Positions 1 to 10,000 of a stretch of 28,848 bases of DNA are shown here, piece by piece. The translations under genes were made by a program, and so were the position numbers. The notes below the pieces were generated by a model that was given only the letters and a program-made list of their open reading frames with translations, was not told the DNA's origin and made no database searches. The stretch lies in contig CAZCJL010000089.1 in NCBI GenBank assembly GCA_964498785.1, forward strand, positions 1 to 28,848. Reading direction: 5' to 3'. The stretch is from Mariaggregatimicrobium sp964498785 (GTDB lineage: Bacteria > Zhuqueibacterota > Zhuqueibacteria > Thermofontimicrobiales > Thiofontviventaceae). The number at the start of each line of letters is the position of its first letter. Within the stretch, counting starts at the first letter, position 1.

Positions 1-9
1 AATTTAAAG

Positions 10-55
10 AGAATCCGAAAGCTTTGATGCACACCATCAATTATTGAATGGATAC
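10..55. repeat. Left arm of 46-bp perfect terminal inverted repeat
   Basis: Positions 10-55 are the exact reverse complement of 28803-28848, the last 46 bases of the window. Identity stops at position 56. The arm is non-coding and internally structured: it holds the palindrome AAAGCTTT and a small hairpin, TTGATG-CACAC-CATCAA. It lies downstream of the leftward oxidoreductase gene. Nine further bases (1-9) lie outside the arm here, while the right arm ends flush with the window, so the repeat may continue beyond it. It could be a multicopy intergenic repeat at which the assembly broke, or a real fold-back element. Confidence 0.95.
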
Positions 56-93
56 TAAAAAAATTACTTTTGATACAGCCCTGCTCCATACAA

Positions 94-1665
94 TCACTTC
101 ATCTCCGGCACATAACTCATCGCCCGTTCAGCCATGGCAGTAATCGTCAGGCTGGGATTTACGCCCAAATTCGCCGGAATGGACGAGGCATCCACGACGT
201 ACATATTTTCATAGCCGAACACCCGGTGGTACTTATCGATCACGCCGGTCGATTTATCGCTGCCCATGATGCAGCCGCCCATGATATGCGCTGTCATCGG
301 GACATTGAGAATCGTTTCGTTAATCCCGTTCTGTGGAAATCCGTTCATCTTTTGCGCCAGCGCCCGTGCGGTTTTATTCGCCAACGGAATGTAATTTGGA
401 ATCTTGCGCCCGCCATTTGATGAGGCAAGTCGCTTGCGGAAAAATGCCCACCAGCGAGGCTTGCGGGATACAGTAAGATAATTATCCAGCGTTTGCATTA
501 CCAGCAGAATGATTGACTTCTTTGCCTTGCCAAACGGCCACAGCGTTCTGATCGCAGTTATCGGATGCCGCAGACATGTCCCCACATACTTAATAAAACG
601 TGGAACCTTGCCACCACCATCGACCATTGGCGTGCCCAGCATCAGCATCAAGTCAGAGCCTGCGGGATAACGCACCAGTTCAATATGCGTGTTATCATCC
701 ACATAAAGTCCGGATGTAATGGCAACACCATTGCAATGAATGTCCTTGCTGCGTTTGGCAGTCACGCCCGCCAGCGTTTCGCTGTTCGTGCGCACAATGT
801 CCCCCAACCGGTCTGACAATTCCGGCAGATGCCCCCGCTCCCTGCATTTCATCAGCAAATCCAGCGTGCCGAGAACGCCTGCTGCGAACACCACGCCGCG
901 GGCTTTAATGCGACGCTTCCGCCTGAAAATGAAATCCGTCACCTTCTCCGCGGTCACCAGATAGCCGCCATCCGGCAACGGCTCGACGTCCGTCACTTTG
1001 TGCTCCGGGATGATCTCCGCCCCATCCTGCTCCGCCAGATAAAGATAATTGCGATCCAGTGAATTTTTGCCGCCATCGCGGCAGCCCACCATGCAATGCC
1101 CGGTCTGGGTGCAGCCTCTGCGTTCCGGTCCTTTTCCGCCAAAATACGGATCCGGAACTGTTACTCCCGGTTCACCAAAGAAAACGCCAATTTCAGTCGG
1201 TTTGAAATAATCGGAACGACCCAACTCATCTCCGTATTCCCGTAGCATTTCATCGGCTTTATACAATTCGGGTGTCGTCGTAACACCCAGCATTTTTTGA
1301 GCGGTTCCATAGAACGGTCGTAGTTCCTGTTCCCAATCGTTCTCTAACTCACCCCATGCCGCATCGATAAAAAACGATTTCGGCGGAACCAGCAACGTAT
1401 TCCCGTAAACCAGACTCCCGCCGCCAACACCACTGCCGCCTAAAATCAGCACATCATTCAGCAGATACAGCCGTTGAATCCCGTAACAACCCAACTGCGG
1501 CGCCCATAAAAACTTTCTCAGATTCCAGCTCGTTTTGGCAAAATCTTTTGCCTGATACCGCTTCCCGCTCTCCACAACACATACCCGATACCCCTTCTCC
1601 GCCAGCCGCAGCGCCGCCACGCTGCCCCCGAACCCGGACCCGATAACCACGTAATCATACTCCAT
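94..1665 (-). CDS. GMC-family FAD-dependent oxidoreductase (cholesterol-oxidase-like)
   Basis: This is a 523-residue flavoprotein oxidoreductase of the glucose-methanol-choline type. The N-terminus carries the Rossmann FAD site GSGFGGS (residues 9-15), with E32 at the end of the second strand to bind the ribose. The stretch LILGGSGVGGGSLVYGN matches the second FAD contact of the family. The C-terminus has the GMC-C signature, with the active-site His in AHIMGGC and then VVDASSIPANLGVNPSL. A cysteine-rich insert (GCTQTGHCMVGC) resembles the actinobacterial cholesterol oxidase/ChoD branch. The substrate cannot be read from sequence; a sterol or other alcohol is inference. There is no signal peptide, so it is probably cytoplasmic. 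The start is fixed by the strong AGGAGGGAG at 1668-1676, just upstream of the ATG. It is monocistronic, with its own promoter at 1693-1721. No terminator hairpin with a T-tract was seen downstream. Confidence 0.9.
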   Translation of the reverse strand: MEYDYVVIGSGFGGSVAALRLAEKGYRVCVVESGKRYQAKDFAKTSWNLRKFLWAPQLGCYGIQRLYLLNDVLILGGSGVGGGSLVYGNTLLVPPKSFFIDAAWGELENDWEQELRPFYGTAQKMLGVTTTPELYKADEMLREYGDELGRSDYFKPTEIGVFFGEPGVTVPDPYFGGKGPERRGCTQTGHCMVGCRDGGKNSLDRNYLYLAEQDGAEIIPEHKVTDVEPLPDGGYLVTAEKVTDFIFRRKRRIKARGVVFAAGVLGTLDLLMKCRERGHLPELSDRLGDIVRTNSETLAGVTAKRSKDIHCNGVAITSGLYVDDNTHIELVRYPAGSDLMLMLGTPMVDGGGKVPRFIKYVGTCLRHPITAIRTLWPFGKAKKSIILLVMQTLDNYLTVSRKPRWWAFFRKRLASSNGGRKIPNYIPLANKTARALAQKMNGFPQNGINETILNVPMTAHIMGGCIMGSDKSTGVIDKYHRVFGYENMYVVDASSIPANLGVNPSLTITAMAERAMSYVPEMK

Positions 1666-1692
1666 ATCTCCCTCCTGAAATGTTAAGATTTA

Positions 1693-1721
1693 ATAATAAA
1701 CAATTCGGGGGTAAATGTCAA
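1693..1721 (-). promoter_or_regulatory. Sigma70-like promoter of the oxidoreductase gene
   Basis: On the minus strand TTGACA (1721-1716) is followed after 17 bp by TATTAT (1698-1693). The expected start of transcription is near 1686, giving a leader of about 20 nt before the ATG that includes the Shine-Dalgarno site. The consensus -35 and exact spacing make this one of the clearest promoters in the window. Confidence 0.6.
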
Positions 1722-1806
1722 GATTAATGTATTGTATTGGCTAAAAATTGGGTTGATACTAAATATTTACCTTAAATTAGCGAGATGTATTTTGTGAAAT
1801 TTTTGG

Positions 1807-1835
1807 TTGACATTTTTCATTTTATTCGTTATTTT
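1807..1835 (+). promoter_or_regulatory. Candidate distal promoter of the SIR2 gene
   Basis: TTGACA at 1807-1812, then 17 bp, then TATTTT at 1830-1835. The block TTTTGGTTGACATTTT here also occurs in the right-hand 134-bp direct repeat at its promoter. If used, it gives a leader of about 250 nt before the SIR2 start, unusually long and able to hold regulation. The stretch 1722-2091 holds no gene. Confidence 0.4.
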
Positions 1836-1944
1836 TTCCTATCAATTCGTTATTAAAAAAAACGTCTATGATATAAAATTTAAATCTTTATGAATTACTT
1901 TCGGCAAATATAGGAGTTGTCTGAAAACCAGAAAAATCAGAATT

Positions 1945-2078
1945 TTTCCTGTATACAAACAGTTTTTCTGTATATAGACATCAAGTTTGTCAGTATTTTG
2001 GAGGCTATTAATATGTTATGCTTTTTACGCTTAAACAAATCCCAAATATTAGAAATATCAACAATGCTAACATATTAA
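1945..2078 (+). promoter_or_regulatory. Direct and inverted repeats plus proximal promoter before the SIR2 gene
   Basis: Three signals lie in this AT-rich leader. First, two near-identical direct repeats of the form TTTTCCTGTATACAAAC (1945-1961) and TTTTTCTGTATATAGAC (1963-1979), offset by 18 bp. Second, a possible promoter, TTGTCA (1987-1992) with a 16-bp spacer to TAATAT (2009-2014). Third, an 11-bp perfect inverted repeat, TTAATATGTTA (2008-2018) with TAACATATTAA (2068-2078), whose left arm covers that -10 box. This arrangement would suit repressor sites, but AT-rich sequence yields such matches by chance and no regulator gene is adjacent. Confidence 0.35.
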
Positions 2079-2091
2079 GTGTGGGCAACCT

Positions 2092-5000
2092 ATGAACAAT
2101 ATACCTTCATTTTTGCAACAATATTTATTTGAAATTGCGGAAAGACTTCAATCTGGCCATGCAGCTGTTATGATTGGGGCAGGATTTAGCAAGAATGCCA
2201 TAAAAAGTAATCCGTTGTGTAATGACTTTCCTGATTGGAAACACTTAGGGAATGCTTTCTATAAAAAATTATATGGAAAACAACCTGCTACCGATGAGCA
2301 CTATATAAATGTTTTAAAATTGGCAGATGAGTTAGAAGCGAAATATGGTAGAACAGTATTAAATAAGCTTCTAAAAGAACAGATACCTGATGGTGATTTT
2401 GAACCATCGGAATTGCATATTAAACTTTTAGAGCTTCCTTGGACTGATGTGTTTACGACAAATTATGATACTCTACTTGAACGAGCCAGAGAGAAAGTAA
2501 CCTCACAGAAATTTGATGTTGTAGTTAACAAAGAAGATTTAGTTTATTCAAAAAAACCAAGAATAGTTAAACTTCATGGCAGCTTTCCTTCGGAGCGCCC
2601 TTTCATAATTAGTGAAGAAGATTATCGAACCTATCCAAAAAAATTTGCGCCGTATGTAAATACTGTCCAACAAGCATTGTTAGAGAACGTTTTATGTTTA
2701 ATTGGTTTTTCGGGTGATGATCCCAATTTTTTGCAATGGATTGGCTGGATTCATGATAATTTGGGAAAAGAACACGCATCAAAAATTTATTTAATCGGAC
2801 TTTTCAATTTGTCTGATGCTCAAAAGAAATTGCTTGAAAAGAGAAATATTATCTTAATAGATCTTTCTGAATGTTATGGAAATAAGATCGACTATGGAGA
2901 AGCATTATCAAATTTTCTTGAGTTTTTAGTTTCGGCTATAAAGGCTGAAAATAGGTTAGATTGGGCGGAAAAACAAAATCAAATATTTCCAAATCATAAT
3001 ATTGACATTTTGAATCAACTGAAAAATATTTTAATAAATTGGAAAAAATTCCGAGAAGAATATCCAAATTGGATTATTTTACCAGAAGATCAGCGCAATT
3101 CACTATGGCTTTACACAGAGCAATGGTTATTATTGAATAGGATAAATGAGTTAGGTACACCGTTTGATTTTGATTTTTTGTATGAATTTAATTGGCGAAT
3201 TGAAAAAAGTCTGATCCCAATTTTCAATGACATGATAGAAATTTATGAAAAAATGCTTGAGCGTTATAATCCATTTCCAGATATGTGTAATACAGATGAT
3301 TCAATAAGGCCAATCGTTGAAAAATACAAAAATCTGAACTGGCGTGATATTAGTCCGAAATGGCTTGAACTTAACATTTCAATTTTAAGATACTATAGAG
3401 AAGAAGGCTTAGTAGAAAAGTGGGAAAAAATCAATAGCAGGCTCGAAAAATGCTGGACTTATTTATCACCTTTACTTATTGCAAGGCTTATGTATGAACG
3501 GTGCATGTTTTATATATTTAATTTCAATATAGTTGAAGTGAGAAATCAAAGCAATCGATGGCCAGTAAATGATTCTCTTCCTTTCTGGGAAGCAAAACGT
3601 GCAGGAATATTAGCTGAGATTGGCGATACAAACGAAGCAGAAAAAATTCTTGAGAAGGCACTATCCGTAATTCGTAAAAAACTAAATCTTTCACCTATAT
3701 CAAATGATTTCAAACTGATTTCGGAAGAAGCACATGTAATGCAATTACTTCAATATATTAATGATGCTATAGCATTTCAAGCAGGTGATTTTGAAAAGAG
3801 ACAACAATTAAGAGAAAAATTAGGTCAACATTGGAATTATTTAAAACAATTTAAATGTGATCCTTGGTATGAATTGAAAATATTTGAGATTTCCCTTGAA
3901 AAAGAATCAAAGCAAATTGAATTGACCGAACAGAAGCATGAATTTGATATAGGTAGAATAAGTGTAATCCGCCATTCAGGAGTAAGTAACAAAGATGTGT
4001 TAATGGCTTATTCATTTCTTCGATATTGTGAAGAAGCAGGAATTCCATTTAGAATACCTGGAATTTCGTTTGGTAAAAGTGCTGCGAAAGGTGCTATAAA
4101 ACGAATTTCGAAATATTCATCATATTGGGCTTTTGCTTCATTAATTAGAATGGGAGATACAAATGTAATTAGCAGTTTATTTAATCGTGAATCGATTTAT
4201 AGAATGGAGCTTGAACAAATTGATCAATTAATATCTAATTATCTCTCAATTATAAAACAGGTTTGGTCAGAGATTGAGACTGGTGCTGTTTTTAAAAATG
4301 AAAATATGGGCCTTATAATCGCTAGAATGATCCCAGAAATTCTCGCAAGATTGTGTGTGAAGTGTTCGGATGATGTAAGATTTAATTTATTATCATTTCT
4401 ACGAGAAATTTATGAATCAGAGCAAAAATTTAAATTTAGTGGTATTGACAAACTAATGAAGCGTTTAATAACATCCTATTCCAATCAAATATTGTATGCT
4501 CAGTTACCTTATCTACTGAGTTTTCCTATCCTTTATGAATTACCACACCGTTTCGAATTTGAGTTTCCTGATCCTTTTGAACATTTATCAATACAAATTG
4601 AACAACTCCGTCAAAATGAAAAATTAGAAATTAATGATGAAATAATAGATAACCTTATTCAAAATTGTAAATTAACAAATGACAAAAGAAAAAAATCAAT
4701 TTTGCGGCTTGTAAAGCTGTATCGTTTAAAATTATTAAATAGTAAACAATGCAAGAATTTTGCTGACGTTTTATGGAATAATGTTGATCAGAAAACGGGT
4801 TTACCTACAAACACTGGTCTATATAATTTTTCATTTCTTAATTTACCTCATCCTCAGAAGGTTGATCCAGGATATCTGTTTAAAGAATATTTATTGGAAG
4901 GAAAATTCCCAGTTCAAGGATCAGGGAAAGGGATCCCGATTCATGGTGGGCATTTCCCTTTTTTTGATGAATTATTATCAGGTACAAAAACAATTTCAAA

Positions 5001-5811
5001 CAATAACGGAATAGAATGGAATGAGAATGATGCAATTACCTTCTTGCTCAAATTAATTAATTGGTGGGATACCGATAAACATCACCTAAAACAAAAAGAA
5101 AGACATCAAATATTTATTTCAATTCCAGATGAATTTCGTAATCGATTCAAATACTTAGTTCGTATTTTATCAGATGTCGTTTGTCCAAATTTGACTTCTG
5201 AATTATCAAAAAAATATCTTAGCGAGTTACTTCGCCTTACAAAGGAATTGAATGAGTATGGGATTCCTACATTAAAGACTGAAATTACCCATCTTCACTT
5301 AGTACCAGAGAGTAAAGATGAATTATTATCAGAAATTCAAGATGCTATAAGTTCAGAAGACCAATCCGAAATTGTAGATGCCTTGAATGCTATTTTGTCA
5401 GCTATTCTTTCACCAAATCGTTCATTTTATAGTGAAGATCAAATTTATGATCTTTTAAGTCTAGTCACTCAGCAAATTAAATGGCGTAGAAAGGTTAGCA
5501 TTGCTTCTTCTTTAAATGTGATATCTAACATTGTGGAAAAATCACCAAATTATTTGTCCAATAAAATACTATCTGATGTCTCAATCGGTTTAAAATATCT
5601 ACTTGATGAAAACATACAAAAGAAGGATGAAAATGGAACAGATATAGATTTTAGATTGATTTATAGAAAAAATGCAGCTCATTTAGCTTACAAATTGTAT
5701 GTGCACTATAAAAAAAATAAAATTAAAGTGCCAAAAATCATTAGAGATTGGGAAATCGTCTGTAATGATCCGGACGAATTTGCAGAAATTCGTAATGAGT
5801 GGATTGATTAG
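2092..5811 (+). CDS. SIR2-domain protein with very long C-terminal region; probable anti-phage NADase
   Basis: This 1239-residue protein begins with a SIR2-like NAD-binding domain (about residues 15-290). Visible motifs are GAGFS (29-33), TTNYD with N124 and D126, KLHG with the presumed catalytic His at 162, and GFSGDDPNF (205-213). This is the SIR2_2-type arrangement found in bacterial defence sirtuins, which deplete NAD+ when phage is sensed, rather than in metabolic deacetylases. The remaining ~950 residues are helical-looking, with no Walker A P-loop (GxxxxGK[ST]) that I can find, so it is not an obvious STAND/Avs5 ATPase. It resembles the single-protein DSR (defence-associated sirtuin) layout by architecture only. 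Start: ATG at 2092 with a weak ribosome binding site. Base composition is far more AT-rich than in the neighbours: row 3001-3060 has 13 G+C in 60, against 40 in 60 for 1081-1140 in the oxidoreductase. This suggests transfer. It is monocistronic, with hicBA ~550 bp downstream. Confidence 0.85.
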   Translation: MNNIPSFLQQYLFEIAERLQSGHAAVMIGAGFSKNAIKSNPLCNDFPDWKHLGNAFYKKLYGKQPATDEHYINVLKLADELEAKYGRTVLNKLLKEQIPDGDFEPSELHIKLLELPWTDVFTTNYDTLLERAREKVTSQKFDVVVNKEDLVYSKKPRIVKLHGSFPSERPFIISEEDYRTYPKKFAPYVNTVQQALLENVLCLIGFSGDDPNFLQWIGWIHDNLGKEHASKIYLIGLFNLSDAQKKLLEKRNIILIDLSECYGNKIDYGEALSNFLEFLVSAIKAENRLDWAEKQNQIFPNHNIDILNQLKNILINWKKFREEYPNWIILPEDQRNSLWLYTEQWLLLNRINELGTPFDFDFLYEFNWRIEKSLIPIFNDMIEIYEKMLERYNPFPDMCNTDDSIRPIVEKYKNLNWRDISPKWLELNISILRYYREEGLVEKWEKINSRLEKCWTYLSPLLIARLMYERCMFYIFNFNIVEVRNQSNRWPVNDSLPFWEAKRAGILAEIGDTNEAEKILEKALSVIRKKLNLSPISNDFKLISEEAHVMQLLQYINDAIAFQAGDFEKRQQLREKLGQHWNYLKQFKCDPWYELKIFEISLEKESKQIELTEQKHEFDIGRISVIRHSGVSNKDVLMAYSFLRYCEEAGIPFRIPGISFGKSAAKGAIKRISKYSSYWAFASLIRMGDTNVISSLFNRESIYRMELEQIDQLISNYLSIIKQVWSEIETGAVFKNENMGLIIARMIPEILARLCVKCSDDVRFNLLSFLREIYESEQKFKFSGIDKLMKRLITSYSNQILYAQLPYLLSFPILYELPHRFEFEFPDPFEHLSIQIEQLRQNEKLEINDEIIDNLIQNCKLTNDKRKKSILRLVKLYRLKLLNSKQCKNFADVLWNNVDQKTGLPTNTGLYNFSFLNLPHPQKVDPGYLFKEYLLEGKFPVQGSGKGIPIHGGHFPFFDELLSGTKTISNNNGIEWNENDAITFLLKLINWWDTDKHHLKQKERHQIFISIPDEFRNRFKYLVRILSDVVCPNLTSELSKKYLSELLRLTKELNEYGIPTLKTEITHLHLVPESKDELLSEIQDAISSEDQSEIVDALNAILSAILSPNRSFYSEDQIYDLLSLVTQQIKWRRKVSIASSLNVISNIVEKSPNYLSNKILSDVSIGLKYLLDENIQKKDENGTDIDFRLIYRKNAAHLAYKLYVHYKKNKIKVPKIIRDWEIVCNDPDEFAEIRNEWID

Positions 5812-6357
5812 TAAATATAGCGAGATTAATTTTTAAGTATAATAGGAATAAACGAGGTTCCCCCACAATCTCCAAAACATCCTCTCATTCGGACCAGCAA
5901 GGGATATTTCATCATGCATACCTGCATAAAAGGTTAGCAAATGAAAACCGTTCCAAAGTTCATAAACAAAAGAGAACCCGTTAGCCAAAGAAAATCAATG
6001 GCAATACTTTCAAAAAAACAAAAAAAGGAGCAGACTTTTCCATATCACTTTATCCCCAAACCCATTTCCCACATTTTTCTATCGACTTTTCAAAATTAGT
6101 ATGCTATATTTATCCAATCTAAATTTTTCGCATCGCTGCAAAGTAAACCGGGCGATAAATTCATAACTATAAAAGCACGGGGAAGTACTCCCCTTCTTCA
6201 GTTTGTTCCTCTTTGAAATGCCGCTGATCGCATCATTTAGCTTTTATTCAGTCCTAAAAAATACTTGCTTTAAATGGAAAATAATCTTAAATTGTAAAAG
6301 TGAATGATAACGATACCATTTCATGTAGCCGATATAGCAGGAACAGGAGTAAAAGAA
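5812..6357. other. Intergenic region between the SIR2 gene and hicBA, no convincing gene
   Basis: A 52-codon ORF (5941-6099) has a weak ribosome binding site and low-complexity, lysine-rich content, so I do not call it. A small hairpin, GGGGA-AGTAC-TCCCC, lies at about 6179-6193 without a following T-tract. No strong promoter for hicBA could be fixed; TTGCTT-N17-TAAATT just upstream is only a poor match. The region is less AT-extreme than the SIR2 gene, so the edge of the transferred piece may lie here. Confidence 0.4.
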
Positions 6358-6567
6358 ATGAAAACTTATACCGCAGTCATAGAAAAATGCGCTGATACCG
6401 GGTTGTATGTCGGATATGTCCCAGGTTTTCCCGGAGCACATTCGCAGGCAAAAACTCTGGATGAACTGAATAAAAATCTCAAAGAAGTGATCGAGATGCT
6501 TCTTCTTGACGGTGAACCGGATTTGGATACAGAATTTATTGGAACACAAAATGTCGTACTGGTTTAA
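6358..6567 (+). CDS. hicB: HicB-type antitoxin
   Basis: A 69-residue protein with the HicB partial RNase H-like fold: it opens MKTYTAVIEK, continues TGLYVGYVPGFPGAHSQAKT and ends with the helix LDELNKNLKEVIEMLLLDGE. HicB neutralises HicA by masking its active site, and longer HicB proteins also bind DNA. This short form has no separate C-terminal DNA-binding domain, so autoregulation would need another route. An in-frame ATG exists upstream at 6304, but the AGGAG at 6345-6349, 8 nt before the 6358 ATG, and the family N-terminus favour the shorter start. It precedes hicA by 2 nt, so the pair is one transcript. Confidence 0.85.
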   Translation: MKTYTAVIEKCADTGLYVGYVPGFPGAHSQAKTLDELNKNLKEVIEMLLLDGEPDLDTEFIGTQNVVLV

Positions 6568-6569
6568 TT

Positions 6570-6794
6570 ATGGGAAAATATCCAATCCTTAAACCTCGTG
6601 AAGTTGTGTCTATTCTCGAATCTTTAGATTTTAAAGAAGTTCGGCAACGTGGCTCACATAAACAATACCGCCACTCTGATGGAAGATGTACGACAGTTCC
6701 TTTCCACAAAGGACGCGATATCTCTCCAATTTTACTCAGACAAATAGCAAAAGATATTGGCTTATCGATTGAAGAATTTTTACAATATAAATAA
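6570..6794 (+). CDS. hicA: HicA-type mRNA interferase toxin
   Basis: A 74-residue double-stranded-RNA-binding-like toxin. The family pattern is clear: a first helix, KPREVVSILESLDF; then VRQRGSHKQYRH, with the catalytic His at 30 (GSH); then TTVPFHKGRDISPILLRQIAKDIGLS. HicA cleaves mRNA independently of ribosome position and causes growth arrest until HicB rebinds. The start codon lies 2 nt after the hicB stop with no clear Shine-Dalgarno site of its own, implying translational coupling. Immediately downstream is the left 134-bp direct repeat that brackets the restriction gene, so this module sits inside a defence cluster. Confidence 0.88.
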   Translation: MGKYPILKPREVVSILESLDFKEVRQRGSHKQYRHSDGRCTTVPFHKGRDISPILLRQIAKDIGLSIEEFLQYK

Positions 6795-6843
6795 ATCCAA
6801 AAATTTATCCAACTGCGTTTGAAAACAACGATATCATTGTACG

Positions 6844-6977
6844 ATTTAACCATAAAAGAACTATCAATCCTCTCGTATTCTAAAAAACTCAGAACCCCTG
6901 TCGAACTTTTGGAAACAGATTGCCTGTATATTAAAATAATTATTTTTATTGACATTCTGTGATTTGTTTCTTACATT
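6844..6977 (+). repeat. Left copy of 134-bp direct repeat flanking the restriction gene
   Basis: Aligned without gaps to 10417-10550 (offset 3573) with 14 mismatches by hand count, about 90% identity. A core of about 48 bp (CTGTCGAACTTTTGG... to ...TAATTATTTT) is identical. The repeat ends exactly at the -10 hexamer of a promoter. It may come from duplication at insertion of the restriction cassette, or be a pre-existing element used for recombination. Confidence 0.9.
6949..6977 (+). promoter_or_regulatory. Promoter of the restriction-modification gene, inside the left repeat
   Basis: TTGACA at 6949-6954, 17 bp, TACATT at 6972-6977. The same hexamers and spacing are kept in the right repeat although the spacer has diverged there, which argues that the promoter is under selection. 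It gives a leader of about 108 nt before the TTG start at 7092. Confidence 0.55.
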
Positions 6978-7091
6978 TCATTTATTGTTTTTTCTTGTAA
7001 AGTTCATCTACAAAAAAATTTCGGTAGCTGGTAATACGTTATATGGTATAAATATCAGTCGATAAAATTCAGTCGTTAAGGATTCTGATTC

Positions 7092-10000
7092 TTGAAAAAA
7101 TTACTGGAACAATATCTCAAAAATCTCACTGAAACGTTGAAACGTGGCGACGCCCGTGAAGAAAGTTATTACAAACATCTCGATGAGTTAGTAAAACAAT
7201 ATGCTAACATTCAAAAAATTAAAAATATCGACGTAACCATCCTTCCGAAAAAGACCGAAGCGGGAAATCCCGACTTTAGAATATGGGACGGCAAAAATCA
7301 TATCACCGGTTATATCGAAGCCAAAGACCCGTCGATCTCCAACCTTGACTACATCGAAGGAACCGAACAATTAGAACGTTATTTGTCCACCTTTCCCAAT
7401 GTAATCCTGACCAATTTTTATGAATTCCGGCTTTACCGTGACGGGCAGCGCATTGCCAAGGCAATGATCGGACGACCAGCTATTGCTAAAAAACTACAAA
7501 CAACGCCACCGCTTGAAAATATCGAACATTTCAAAGAACTATTTGATTTGTTCTTTTCCTTTTCTCTACCCAAAGTTCAAACCGCTCGTTCCCTTGCCAT
7601 TGAGTTAGCCAAACGCACACGATTCCTGTGCGATGAAGTCATTTCTGAGGAAATGGAAGAAAAAGGCAGCAGAGGGCATAAACAAATCATTGGTTTTTAT
7701 GAAGCATTCAAAAAATACCTTATTGCCACTTTAACAAAGAATCAATTCGCCGATCTTTATGCTCAAACGATTACGTATGGTCTTTTTGCTGCCCGAACCA
7801 GAGTCCCGCACGGGCGGGATGAATTTAGTCGGAGGCTTGCTTTCGATTACATTCCCCATACAATTGGTATTTTGCGCGATGTCTTCCGCTTCATATCGCT
7901 GGAAGAACCGCCTAAATCTCTGCAAATAATTGTGGATGACATCGCCGAAATTTTAAACGTCGCCGATGCCAATAAAATCCTGCATGAATATCAGCGCACC
8001 GGAAAAGGCAGAGACCCGATCATTCATTTTTATGAAACGTTTCTGGCAAACTATGATCCCGAAATTCGTGAACGCCGCGGCGTTTATTATACACCGGAAT
8101 CTGTGGTTGGTTATATTGTCCGTTCCATTCATTCACTCCTGAAATCACATTTTAATCTGGCAGATGGTCTCGCTAGTGAAGAAGTAAAACTACTTGATCC
8201 GGCGGGCGGAACGCTCACCTTTCCTGCTGAAGCCATTCGAATTGCAGCCGATGAGTTTAAAGCGAAATACGGCACAGGCGGTTTGCATCGCTGGATAAAA
8301 AAACACATTCTGGCAAATTTTCATTCGTTTGAACTGATGATGGCGTCTTACGCCATTGGTCATTTAAAGATCGGGTTTATTTTTGAAGAACTCGGTTATA
8401 AAATGGCAGACGACGAACGTTTTAAACTCTACCTGACCAACACGCTGGAAATGGAAGAGATTGAACAGATAGCCATGCCTTTTTATCGTTCTTTGAGCGA
8501 AGAAAGCCACCTGGCTGGTATCGTAAAAAAAGAACAGCCGGTGCTGGTGATACTCGGCAATCCACCTTACAGCGGCATTTCTGCCAACATCAATGAATGG
8601 ACGGAACGCCTGCTTAAAGAAGACATTGATGGCACGCAGAGTTATTACAAGGTGGACGGTCTACCGCTTGGCGAAAAGAATCCGAAATGGTTACAGGATG
8701 ATTATGTCAAATTCCTGCGTTTTGCCCAGTGGAAAATCCAGATTTCCGGCTATGGCATCGTGGGCATGATCACCAATCACAGCTATCTGGACAATCCCAC
8801 TTTTCGCGGTATGCGCCAGAGTTTGATGAAAACTTTTGATGAAATTTATATTCTCGATCTGCACGGCAACAGCCTGAAAAAAGAGACCGCGCCGGACGGC
8901 GGTAAAGATGAAAATGTATTTGACATTCGACAGGGGGTGGCGATTGTCTTGTTTATTAAAAATAAATATCCCAAAGAATCACAGGTGTTTCATGCCGATT
9001 TATTTGGTTTGCGTGCAGTAAAATATAATTGGTTAGATAATACCGATTTTCAAAAAGAGAATTATGTAAAAATAGTTCCGCAAAGCCCATATTATTTCCT
9101 GATAAAAAGGGATACGGAAAAAATTAAGCAATATTTAGACTGGAAACAAATCAATGAGATTTTCCCTGTGAACAGCGTCGGTATTGTCACGGCAAGAGAT
9201 AAATTGACAATTCAATGGTCAGCACATGAGATGTGGAATACAATTTTAAATTTTTCCAGACTGGAACCTGAATTGGCCCGACAGACTTATGAACTGGGAA
9301 AAGATGTTAGAGACTGGAAAGTCAGTTTTGCTCAAAAAGATTTAAAAGAAAGTGGACCCGAAAAAGACAGAATTCATCCAATCCTCTATCGGCCCTTTGA
9401 TATTAGATATACTTATTACACTGGCAGAAGTCGCGGTTTCCAGTGCCGGCCGCGTCCAAAAGTTATGCGCCACATGAAAACAGGTGTGAATTTAGGTTTA
9501 ATTACGCACAAAAGGGAAGAGTTGAGCGGACCGTGGAGCCATGCATTTATTACATCTTTTATTACTGAACATGGAGTATTATCGTCTAAAACCACAAACT
9601 ATCATTTTCCACTATATCTTTATCCAATAGAACATAAAAAAGAAAATCGCAGGTCTGGCGGAACAATGATGATGGTTTTTGACAATACCGAAACTTACGG
9701 CAAAAAGCCCAATATCGCACTGGCTGTGTTTGATAAACTGGCAGTAGCGTACGGGACCACGCCTTCACCGGAAGATATTCTCTATTACATCTACGGCGTG
9801 TTTTACAGCAACATTTACCGGGCAACCTACGCCGGGTTTTTAAAAATCGACTTTCCCCGTGTCCCCTTCACCGCCAATGATGGACTGTTCAAAAAAATGG
9901 GTGATTTGGGTAAACAACTTGGCGACCTGCACCTGCTGAAAAGTCCGGCGCTTGACCAGCCTGTTGCTAAATATCAGGGACCTGGCAAAAACGACCGGGT

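Noticed and set aside
4065..4080. Possible Walker A (GISFGKSA) in the SIR2 protein, which would suggest an Avs5-type ATPase
   Set aside because: Only three residues separate the glycines where GxxxxGK[ST] needs four, and no Walker B context follows.
5941..6099. 52-codon ORF between the SIR2 gene and hicB
   Set aside because: Weak ribosome binding site, low-complexity lysine-rich product and no recognisable pattern; likely chance in AT-rich DNA.
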